From the NCBI GenBank assembly GCA_025357175.1, contig JANXPS010000279.1, positions 1-8,568 of the forward strand: DNA of 8,568 bases, written 5' to 3'. Of the stretch, positions 1 through 5,545 are shown one piece after another. The position numbers were made by a program, and so were the translations under genes. Within the stretch, counting starts at the first letter, position 1; the number at the start of each line of letters is the position of its first letter. The notes under the pieces were generated by a model. The model was not told where the DNA came from. It made no database searches and saw only the letters and a list, made by a program, of their open reading frames with translations. This stretch comes from Deltaproteobacteria bacterium (GTDB taxonomy: Bacteria; Desulfobacterota; Deferrimicrobia; Deferrimicrobiales; Deferrimicrobiaceae).

Positions 1-1
1 G

Positions 2-1276
2 TCGCGCATGCGGGAAGAGCTCGATCGCCTTTACGAAGTCGCCCGGGAAAGCGAGAAAGCCAAGGGCGAAGAGGAATCGCGAGTTTCGATGCTCGCGAAA
101 AAACTCGAAGACAGCCGCATGTTCATGGAGGAGTCTCAGGCGGCGTTCCATTCCGCCGACAAGGAATGGACCGCCCTCGAGCAGCAGGAGCGGGCCATTC
201 GGGGAATTCTCGCAACACTTCGCGATTCCCTGGCCTCCAAGCAATCCACGATCGGGGACAAACGGCGCCGGGAATCCGAATCCGTAGACCGGATCGCGCG
301 GTTGATCGATGACTCAGAGGCGAGTCGCAGCGGGATCGATGCGTCGATGATCGAACTTTCAAGCAGGCAGGAATCCTTCGATCGGCACCAGAAGATCCTG
401 ACCGAAATCACGGAGCGCGTCGAGACACTCGAACAATCCAATCGAGAAACCCGTCGTCAGGAAACCGATTGCCAATCGGTCATTTCCGACCTTCGGGTCG
501 CCGTCCAACGGACCGAAAGCGAGCTTTCGGCACTCGACGAACTTTATTACCAGCGTTACGAAGTTCATCCGGATCAGCTGCCCGTGCCCGAAATGTCAGG
601 CGATCCCTCCCTCGAGGAGGCCGCATGCGCCGAAAAAGACAGACGGGCTTCTGAAGTCCGATCCCGGATGGCGGCGATCGGCGATGTCAATCTGGGTTCC
701 CTCGACGAACACAAGGAATTGAGCGAACGCCACACGTTCCTTCTTTCACAGAAGGAGGATCTCGAAAAATCGCTCGACGATCTTTCAAAAGCGATCCAGA
801 GGATCAATCGAACCACCCGGGAACGCTTCCTCGAAACGTTCGAGAAAATCAACGAGATGCTCAAGACCGTATTCCCGAAGCTGTTCCTTGGCAACGGAAG
901 GGCGTTTCTGAAACTGCTCGACGAGGACAACCTTCTCGAATCCGGGGTCGAACTCGTGGCTCAACTCCCCGGGAAGACTCTGCTCCCGCTCGGTTCCCTT
1001 TCGGGCGGCGAGAAAAGTCTTGCCGGCGCCGCGCTGATCTTCGCCATATTCCTGGTCAAGCCGTCTCCGTTCTGCCTGCTCGACGAAGCGGATGCTGCAC
1101 TCGATCCGGCAAACGTCGACCGGTTCAACGGGCTGATCCGCGAGATGTCGGGCAGCTATCAGTTCCTGATGATCACCCACGACAAGCGCACGATGGAACT
1201 GGCCGATTATCTCTACGGGATCACGATGGAAAAGCCCGGCATATCCAAGGTCGTTTCGGTCAAGTTCGAATCTTGA
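2..1276 (+). CDS. smc: Chromosome partition protein Smc, C-terminal half (5' partial)
   Basis: Smc is a dimeric ATPase that, with ScpA/ScpB, compacts and helps segregate the chromosome. The reading frame is open from base 2, so the gene begins before the window and the first ATG (base 8) is an internal Met. About 425 residues are visible. The first half or more is charged, Ala/Glu/Arg/Ser-rich coiled coil, the returning arm after the hinge. The C-terminal ATPase head follows: ABC signature LSGGEKS at 998-1018, then Walker B FCLLDEAD starting at 1070 with the catalytic Glu at 1085-1087, a D-loop ALDPANV, and the switch His in MITHDKRTM. The protein ends with the family-typical ADYLYGITM...VSVKFES. 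The N-terminal Walker A half and hinge are outside the window. The order smc-ftsY is common in several phyla. Identification is secure from the head motifs, and no defect is seen in the visible part. Confidence 0.96.
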   Translation, partial: SRMREELDRLYEVARESEKAKGEEESRVSMLAKKLEDSRMFMEESQAAFHSADKEWTALEQQERAIRGILATLRDSLASKQSTIGDKRRRESESVDRIARLIDDSEASRSGIDASMIELSSRQESFDRHQKILTEITERVETLEQSNRETRRQETDCQSVISDLRVAVQRTESELSALDELYYQRYEVHPDQLPVPEMSGDPSLEEAACAEKDRRASEVRSRMAAIGDVNLGSLDEHKELSERHTFLLSQKEDLEKSLDDLSKAIQRINRTTRERFLETFEKINEMLKTVFPKLFLGNGRAFLKLLDEDNLLESGVELVAQLPGKTLLPLGSLSGGEKSLAGAALIFAIFLVKPSPFCLLDEADAALDPANVDRFNGLIREMSGSYQFLMITHDKRTMELADYLYGITMEKPGISKVVSVKFES

Positions 1277-1295
1277 AACCAGGGCGGAACAACCA

Positions 1296-2243
1296 GTGAC
1301 GAATTCCGACGAAAAGGCGCGAGGATCCTTTTTCTCCCGTCTGAAGGCGGGACTTTCAAGGACGCGCGAACTTTTGTCCATGAATGTCGGCGCAATCGCC
1401 AAAGGAATCGGGCCGATCGACGAATCCGTCCTGTCCGAGCTGGAAGACGCGCTCATCCTTTCCGATGCCGGTGTTTCGCTCGCGGCGGAATACACCGGGA
1501 CCCTCCGTGCCCAATGGCGTAAAGGGCAGTTGAAGGATGTCCAGGCGCTTAGGACCGAGCTTCGCCGGATGATCGAGGAAACGTTGGCGCCGTGCGCCGT
1601 GCCGATCCAGATATGCAAGCCGGCTCCGTTCGTCATCATGGTTGTCGGAGTCAACGGGGCAGGGAAGACCACGACGATCGGGAAGGTGGCGGCGTTTTTC
1701 AAAAGTGAGGGGTATTCCGTCCTTCTGGCGGCGGGCGACACCTTTCGAGCCGCAGCGATCGGGCAACTCAAGGTATGGGCCGACCGCGCCCAGGTCGAAC
1801 TCGTCCAGCACAAGGAAGGGGGCGACTCGTCCGCAGTCGCATTCGACGCCGTGCGGGCCGGTCTTTCAAGAGGGTCGGATATCGTCATAATCGACACGGC
1901 GGGACGTCTCCACACCAAGGCGAATCTGATGGACGAAATCAGGAAAATCGTCCGGGTGATCGGCAAGGAGATTCCCGGCGCACCGCACGAAGTCCTCCTG
2001 GTTCTCGACGCCACCACCGGCCAGAACGCGATCGCGCAGGCGCGAACATTCGGCGAGGCCACGGGCGTTACGGGCATTGCGTTGACCAAGCTCGATGGAA
2101 CGGCAAAGGGCGGCGTCGTCCTCGCCGTAACCAGGGAGATCGGGGTTCCCATCCGCTTCATCGGGGTCGGTGAAGGGATCGAAGACCTTCGTCCGTTCGA
2201 AGCCCGCGGGTTCGCAGAAGCCCTCATCCAACCCGGGGCCTGA
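1296..2243 (+). CDS. ftsY: Signal recognition particle receptor FtsY
   Basis: FtsY is the SRP receptor GTPase that docks ribosome-SRP complexes at the inner membrane for co-translational insertion. The product is 315 residues from a GTG start, preceded by AGGGCGG at 1281-1287 and 19 bases after smc. Residues 1-100 form the helical N domain. The G domain carries the P-loop GVNGAGKTTT (118-127), DTFRAAA (148-154), DTAGR (200-204), the guanine-specificity TKLDGTAKGG (264-273) and the closing GEGIEDLRPF (292-301). The receptor-type DTFRAAA and C-terminal motifs, and the absence of an M domain, separate it from Ffh. There is almost no acidic A domain of the E. coli kind; the first 20 residues (SFFSRLKAGL) look like the short amphipathic membrane-targeting helix of minimal FtsY proteins. 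That targeting role is inferred, while the family assignment is secure. Confidence 0.97.
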   Translation: MTNSDEKARGSFFSRLKAGLSRTRELLSMNVGAIAKGIGPIDESVLSELEDALILSDAGVSLAAEYTGTLRAQWRKGQLKDVQALRTELRRMIEETLAPCAVPIQICKPAPFVIMVVGVNGAGKTTTIGKVAAFFKSEGYSVLLAAGDTFRAAAIGQLKVWADRAQVELVQHKEGGDSSAVAFDAVRAGLSRGSDIVIIDTAGRLHTKANLMDEIRKIVRVIGKEIPGAPHEVLLVLDATTGQNAIAQARTFGEATGVTGIALTKLDGTAKGGVVLAVTREIGVPIRFIGVGEGIEDLRPFEARGFAEALIQPGA

Positions 2244-2244
2244 A

Positions 2245-3861
2245 TTGATCGACACGCTGTTCCTGCAGGTACTCGGGGCGGTCTGCATCCTGCTATACGG
2301 CGTACGCCTGACCGGGCAGGGACTCGAACTGGCGATCGGCAGCAGAATCAAGAATTCCCTGTCCGACACGACCGGAGGCAGGATCGGCTCTTTCGCGGCG
2401 GGGGCATTGGGTACCGTCCTGCTCCAGAGTTCGGGTGCGGTGGTCACACTCCTCGTTTCATTCTCCGAAATCTCCACGCTTCCCCTGGTCCAGTCTCTCG
2501 GCGTCATACTCGGTGCCGATCTCGGGTCCACGCTGACCATCCAGCTTCTTTCTTTCCGGATTTATCACTACGCCCTCCCGGTCCTGTCGGTAGGCATCGT
2601 CATCTTTCTTGCCGCACGAAAGGCCCAGTTCAAGGCTGCCGGACAGGGATTGCTGGGATTCGGCTTCATCCTGCTCGCTTTGCGTTTTTTGTCGGAAGCC
2701 GCCGCCGGCCTCGCCAGGATCGAGAGCCTTCGTTTTCTCATGGCCGATTTCTCCGATGCGCCGCTTCTGGCTTTTGCGGTCGGAATCGCCTTCAGCGTCG
2801 TTCTCCAGAGTGGGACGGCAGTGATGATCCTGCTGATCGCTTTCGTGCAGCAGGGGATGCTCAACCTGTCGGCCGTATTGCCTTTGGTCCTCGGCGCCAA
2901 TGTCGGTGCCGCTTCCATCGCCTTCGTCGCCGCCTCAGGACTGGCTTCCGGCGGCAAGCGCATCGCCTGGGGGCACATGTTGATGAAAACAACCGGGGCG
3001 CTCCTGTTTCTTCCTGTTTTCTCGCTCGCAAAAATCATCCTGGTTTCGGTTTCGGCAGATCCCTCGAGGGTGGTCGCCAACGCCCACACCCTATTCAACA
3101 TGCTGCTCGCGCTCGTGTTTTTCCCTCTGGCGCCCATTCTTTCCCGCTGGCTGATTACATGGTTCCCCGACAAGAGCGACACGGCCCCCCGAGGGAAACC
3201 CGTATTCCTCGATGCCGAGCATCTCCCGGTGACCGGAGCTGCTCTCGGGCAGTCCGCCCGGGAAATCCTCAGATTGGCCGACATGGTCCAGGAAATGCTC
3301 GACATGGCGGTCAGGGCCATACATGGAAAAGGGGAGGAATACTCGGAGAAAATTCGGATCATCGATGCCGACGTCGATCTCCTGACGCGGGAAATAAAGA
3401 AATTCCTTTCCCAGCTGGGGGAAGGGGTCCTCGATTCCGACCAGACCCGGCAATCGGTCGCTTACATTTCCATCGTGTCCGACCTCGAAAACATCGCGGA
3501 CACGGTCGACAAGACGCTTGGTGATCATGTCAGCCGCATGACCCGCAACAACCAGCGTTTTTCTCCCGAAGGAGAGCAGGAACTCGACGATTTCCTCCGC
3601 TCCGTCGGATCCCTGTTTCGCGAAGCGATTTCCGCTTTTGTCACCCGCGACCGGAAGGCGGCTCAGAACGTCATCGATCAGAAACGGATCATCAGCATCA
3701 AAGAGCGCGATCTCCGTCTCGCGCACATATTTCGTCTGCAGAAAGGGACGCACATCTCGCTCGAAACAAGCGCCGCCCACCTCGATATCATCGCCTCCTG
3801 GAAGGCGATAGCCTCCCTTGCGAAGTCGATTGCCTATAATGTCCTCCAGATGGAGGGTTGA
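2245..3861 (+). CDS. Na/Pi cotransporter family protein with C-terminal PhoU-like domain
   Basis: This is an inner-membrane protein of the Na+/phosphate cotransporter (NptA/YjbB-like) family, 538 residues from the start preferred here. Two inverted-repeat membrane halves are visible. The first has LLQSSGAVVTLLVSF (residues 59-73) and the second VVLQSGTAVMILLIAF (185-200), the paired QS(S/G) signatures that line the transport site. About eight hydrophobic segments lie between residues 5 and 305, including the family-typical HTLFN (281-285). Residues 335-538 are soluble and helical, with DLENIADTVDK (413-423), typical of a PhoU-like regulatory domain. The TTG start at 2245 sits one base after the ftsY stop, with CGGGG at 2234-2238, and begins right before the first membrane helix. 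An in-frame GTG at 2170 would add 25 hydrophilic residues overlapping ftsY, which is less likely. Phosphate import or export direction cannot be told from sequence, and no pst/pho genes are nearby. Confidence 0.88.
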   Translation: MIDTLFLQVLGAVCILLYGVRLTGQGLELAIGSRIKNSLSDTTGGRIGSFAAGALGTVLLQSSGAVVTLLVSFSEISTLPLVQSLGVILGADLGSTLTIQLLSFRIYHYALPVLSVGIVIFLAARKAQFKAAGQGLLGFGFILLALRFLSEAAAGLARIESLRFLMADFSDAPLLAFAVGIAFSVVLQSGTAVMILLIAFVQQGMLNLSAVLPLVLGANVGAASIAFVAASGLASGGKRIAWGHMLMKTTGALLFLPVFSLAKIILVSVSADPSRVVANAHTLFNMLLALVFFPLAPILSRWLITWFPDKSDTAPRGKPVFLDAEHLPVTGAALGQSAREILRLADMVQEMLDMAVRAIHGKGEEYSEKIRIIDADVDLLTREIKKFLSQLGEGVLDSDQTRQSVAYISIVSDLENIADTVDKTLGDHVSRMTRNNQRFSPEGEQELDDFLRSVGSLFREAISAFVTRDRKAAQNVIDQKRIISIKERDLRLAHIFRLQKGTHISLETSAAHLDIIASWKAIASLAKSIAYNVLQMEG

Positions 3862-3883
3862 CGCTGAACCCACCGCGTTGAGG

Positions 3884-3912
3884 TTGTTCCGCACCCGATA
3901 AAGAGTTATTCT
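3884..3912 (+). promoter_or_regulatory. Candidate sigma-70 promoter upstream of the zapB-like gene
   Basis: TTGTTC (3884-3889) and TATTCT (3907-3912) are separated by 17 bases in the 72-base gap between the transporter stop and the zapB-like gene. The match is modest: 3 of 6 at -35 and 4 of 6 at -10. No terminator hairpin with a U-tract follows the transporter, so read-through from upstream is equally possible. The placement makes sense for starting a separate division/6S transcript, but this is a weak call. Confidence 0.35.
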
Positions 3913-3942
3913 GAATACCAAGACCCCTAGAAAATGGACCGC

Positions 3943-3948
3943 AAGGAG
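3943..3948 (+). promoter_or_regulatory. Ribosome binding site that decides the zapB-like start
   Basis: AAGGAG sits 6 bases before the ATG at 3955. The alternative in-frame ATG at 3934 lies upstream of this site and has no purine-rich sequence of its own, so 3955 is the favoured start. Confidence 0.7.
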
Positions 3949-3954
3949 AGACTG

Positions 3955-4185
3955 ATGATCGTGAGTGAGGAAGCATTCGGACTGATCGAAAAAAAAATAG
4001 GCGACCTGGCGGCCCTCGTCCAAACGCTAAAATCTGAAAAGGAGTCGTTGACGACCCAACTCGCCGCCAAAAGCGCCGAGGCGCAGGAACTCGCCCGGAA
4101 AATCGCAGAATTGAACCAGGAAAAGACCGACGTAAAAGGGCGAGTCGACAAATTGCTGTCTCGTCTCGAAACCATTGAGATATAA
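3955..4185 (+). CDS. zapB: ZapB-like small coiled-coil cell division protein
   Basis: This is a 76-residue protein made almost wholly of heptad-patterned helix (IGDLAALVQTLKSEKESL and onward), with no membrane segment or signal peptide. It is rich in Lys, Glu, Gln, Ala and Leu, as expected of ZapB-type or TIGR02449-type coiled coils that sit just upstream of zapA in many proteobacteria. ZapB polymers bind ZapA at the Z-ring and help link division to chromosome positioning. The start at 3955 is chosen for its AAGGAG; starting at 3934 would add seven residues. Its stop is 31 bases before zapA, and the -35 element of a strong promoter overlaps its last codons. Coiled coils have low sequence identity, so the name rests mainly on size, composition and position. 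Any other short coiled-coil division factor is the alternative. Confidence 0.72.
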   Translation: MIVSEEAFGLIEKKIGDLAALVQTLKSEKESLTTQLAAKSAEAQELARKIAELNQEKTDVKGRVDKLLSRLETIEI

Positions 4186-4202
4186 ACCGACAACTGTATA
4201 AT
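4175..4202 (+). promoter_or_regulatory. Strong sigma-70-type promoter upstream of zapA and 6S RNA
   Basis: TTGAGA (4175-4180, 5 of 6 to consensus) and TATAAT (4197-4202, perfect) are separated by 16 bases. It is the best promoter match I found in the window. The -35 hexamer lies inside the last codons of the zapB-like gene. The predicted transcript start is about 4209, only some 8 bases before the zapA ATG. No comparable promoter is visible directly upstream of the 6S RNA at 4517, so this one probably supplies it as a longer precursor. Transcription itself is inferred. Confidence 0.75.
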
Positions 4203-4216
4203 GGAAACAGCGTGAT

Positions 4217-4501
4217 ATGCCGAACAAGGTTGATCTGAATATCGCGGGTTACACTTTGACCGTTATGTCGGACCGCTCGACCGAGCAACTTGAGCGATTG
4301 GGTGCGATGGTCAACGAAAAGGTTCGTGAAATCCAGAAGGGTGGCTCCACGACAAACTATCTCAACGCGATTCTGTTGGCCGCAATCACGCTTGCCGACG
4401 AGAATCTCGAACTGGAAAAGAAGCTTCAAGGCCAGAATGGGCGCAACGAAGCCGCAGAAAAGAGCATTCTGGCTGCGTTGGAATTGGCGCTTGATCCGTA
4501 A
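4217..4501 (+). CDS. zapA: Cell division protein ZapA
   Basis: ZapA is a small cytoplasmic protein that bundles FtsZ protofilaments at the division ring. The product has 94 residues, near the family's usual length of about 90-110. The N-terminal beta-strand block VDLNIAGYTLTVMSD (residues 5-19) matches the ZapA pattern of a short beta domain ahead of a helix. It is followed by LERLGAMVNEKVREI (26-39) and the coiled-coil dimer helix LNAILLAAITLADENLELEKKL (49-70), with its characteristic A-N-L/E series. The only ribosome-binding candidate is GGAAA at 4203-4207, which abuts the TATAAT box, so a transcript from the nearby promoter would lack it. Position between a ZapB-like gene and 6S RNA supports the call. 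The stop is 15 bases before the proposed 6S 5' end. Confidence 0.9.
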   Translation: MPNKVDLNIAGYTLTVMSDRSTEQLERLGAMVNEKVREIQKGGSTTNYLNAILLAAITLADENLELEKKLQGQNGRNEAAEKSILAALELALDP

Positions 4502-4516
4502 AGGGCACCGGGGGAT

Positions 4517-4693
4517 GCCCCTGCCGTGCCGGATATCGGTGGAAGAGTTTGAGCCAACTCTCCAAGAACGGGATCTCTACTGAACGCAGGTGTGCATGCC
4601 CCTGATCGGGGAAGCCTGAAAGCGTTCACCGAAGAACCCACCTGGCCACCGCCAGGTTCAACTCGACCGCCGAAACCGCATTGTGGCAGGGGC
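4517..4693 (+). ncRNA. ssrS: 6S RNA
   Basis: 6S RNA binds the sigma-70 RNA polymerase holoenzyme as an open-promoter mimic and dampens transcription in slow growth. The fold can be traced by pairing. The closing stem is GCCCCTGCC (4517-4525) with GGCAGGGGC (4685-4693). The next stem is CGGTGG (4537-4542) with CCGCCG (4667-4672). A large central bubble has a hairpin on each side: AGAGTT/AACTCT (4544-4549/4556-4561) and ACCTGGC/GCCAGGT (4640-4646/4651-4657). The terminal stem is TGAACGC/GCGTTCA (4581-4587/4622-4628), continued by AGG/CCT and CCCC/GGGG to the apical loop. The tract GCATGCCCCTGATCGGGGAA, followed by GCCT, resembles the E. coli 6S apical region, and GCCGGATATCGG resembles its initiation arm. 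The length of about 177 nt and the position between zapA and the cyclo-ligase both fit. Ends are estimated to a few bases. With no promoter just upstream, it is probably processed from a zapA transcript. Confidence 0.9.
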
Positions 4694-4776
4694 TTCAACA
4701 AACCGTAACGCGATCACCGGCGAAAGCCGTTAGATATAGATTCGGGCAGCGGAATCGTCATTTGCGACGTTTGGAC

Positions 4777-4859
4777 GAATAAGGTCTTTACACATCAAGT
4801 ATTGCATCACGTGCCTTCTCCCCGGCGGTCCGCCGGAAAAAGGCCGTGCCCCCTTATTC
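4777..4859 (+). other. Unassigned compound hairpin between 6S RNA and the cyclo-ligase gene
   Basis: The 220-base gap from 4694 to 4913 contains a nested inverted repeat. Innermost is CCGGCG (4822-4827) with CGCCGG (4831-4836) around a 3-base loop. Then comes GCCTT (4813-4817) with AAGGC (4840-4844), then CACG (4808-4811) with CGTG (4845-4848) after one bulged T. The outermost pair is GAATAAGG (4777-4784) with CCTTATTC (4852-4859). This gives 15 pairs in the inner 41 bases and 8 more outside. No T-run follows on either strand, so it is not a standard intrinsic terminator. It could be a leader structure of the cyclo-ligase mRNA, a processing or 3'-end stabilising element of the 6S precursor, or a dispersed palindromic repeat. 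I do not recognise the family. The rest of the gap (4694-4776) shows only a small CGGC-GAAA-GCCG hairpin at 4718-4729. Confidence 0.6.
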
Positions 4860-4913
4860 AGGCGCATCCGTTCCCGCAGCACTTCCCGATCATGCATGTC
4901 CAGAAAGGAACCG

Positions 4914-5522
4914 ATGCCCGGACCCGGGCCAAAGGCGATCTTGCGCAACAGTAACGATCTTTTGCGGCCAGGCTCGATTTCGGCCGAAGAAATCGCCGAG
5001 CGCAGTCGTCGGGCGCAATCGATTCTGCTGGAGAGTTTTCCCCCGAAACAAGGGGGCGAGGTGGCACTGTATGCCTCCATGCCGGACGAAGTCGGCACCG
5101 AACTGATTGCTCAGGCTGTCAGGGAATGCGGCGGCCGGATCTACTACCCCAGGGTTACGGATGCCGGCGTGATGGGTTTTATATCGGCTGAGCCCGGTTC
5201 GAAAATGGTTCGCGGTCGATTCGGGATCCCGGTTCCCGAAAATGTCCCCGGGTCGGCAGGGAAACTGGATGGATTCGACCTGGTCGTCGTTCCGGGGAAA
5301 GCGTTTGACCCGCGCGGAAATCGACTGGGTCGCGGTGGTGGTCATTACGACCGGTTTCTATCCAGGCCGGTATCGACGACAGTGATCGGCCTCGCTTTTT
5401 CATGGCAGATCGTTCATGAAGTGCCCATCGACCCGTGGGATGTTCCCGTCGGGGCAGTGGTGACCGAAAGTGGCGTGATCCGGGTGTCCATCCCGATCAA
5501 GGGCACTCGCGCTTGTAAATAG
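4914..5522 (+). CDS. ygfA: 5-formyltetrahydrofolate cyclo-ligase
   Basis: This enzyme (EC 6.3.3.2, MTHFS) uses ATP to convert 5-formyl-THF to 5,10-methenyl-THF in the cytoplasm, recovering folate from the storage form. The product is 202 residues, within the family's usual range. The hallmark nucleotide-binding stretch GNRLGRGGGHYDRFL is at 135-149, preceded by LVVVPGKAFD (123-132). The substrate-side segment around YASMPDEVGT (53-62), the GIPVPE turn (104-109) and the terminal VVTESGVIRV (182-191) also fit. Where many members have a P-H-D near the C terminus, this one reads PWDVP (174-178). The ATG at 4914 is chosen because AAGGA lies at 4905-4909; an in-frame ATG at 4896 adds six residues but lacks a ribosome site. 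The gene follows 6S RNA, as ygfA does in many proteobacteria, and ends 23 bases before rny. Confidence 0.92.
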   Translation: MPGPGPKAILRNSNDLLRPGSISAEEIAERSRRAQSILLESFPPKQGGEVALYASMPDEVGTELIAQAVRECGGRIYYPRVTDAGVMGFISAEPGSKMVRGRFGIPVPENVPGSAGKLDGFDLVVVPGKAFDPRGNRLGRGGGHYDRFLSRPVSTTVIGLAFSWQIVHEVPIDPWDVPVGAVVTESGVIRVSIPIKGTRACK

Positions 5523-5533
5523 ATGCTACACCC

Positions 5534-5539
5534 AGGAGG
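5534..5539 (+). promoter_or_regulatory. Ribosome binding site fixing the TTG start of rny
   Basis: A perfect AGGAGG lies 6 bases before the TTG at 5546. No ATG or GTG in this frame is better placed, and the N-terminal membrane helix begins immediately after the TTG, so the rare start codon is well supported. Confidence 0.85.
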
Positions 5540-5545
5540 CGTCAT

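Noticed and set aside
1082..1110. Smc head sequence DEADAALDPANV instead of the common DEVDAALDDANV as a possible defect
   Set aside because: The catalytic Asp and Glu, the signature motif and the switch His are intact. The changed positions are variable in the family.
785..2227. Long open frame of 480 codons on the minus strand across smc and ftsY
   Set aside because: It lies antisense to two genes with unmistakable motifs, has low-complexity Arg/Ser/Pro-rich composition and matches no family I know. It is a shadow of GC-rich codon use.
3858..3886. TTGACG at 3858-3863 as a -35 box for the zapB-like gene
   Set aside because: The -35 match is good, but no acceptable -10 hexamer occurs 15-19 bases downstream.
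4426..4701. Minus-strand open frame across the 6S RNA
   Set aside because: The region folds as 6S RNA and the frame has no ribosome site or recognisable domain.
4787..4815. TTTACA as a -35 box for a cyclo-ligase promoter
   Set aside because: No -10-like hexamer at proper spacing; the sequence there is the CACGTGCC arm of the hairpin.
4822..4840. GC-rich hairpin followed by AAAAA as a possible terminator
   Set aside because: On the + strand the tract after the stem is A-rich, not T-rich. Read on the - strand the stem is followed by GGAG rather than a T-run, so neither direction is an intrinsic terminator.
4694..4913. Folate (THF) riboswitch ahead of the cyclo-ligase
   Set aside because: The gene context would suit it, but the hairpin does not resemble the THF aptamer as I know it, and those riboswitches are mainly found in Firmicutes.
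4975..4995. Inverted repeat CGATTTC...GAAATCG around a TTCGGCCGAA palindrome
   Set aside because: It falls within early codons of the cyclo-ligase, where Ser-Ala-Glu-Glu codons explain it. No supporting context for an operator.
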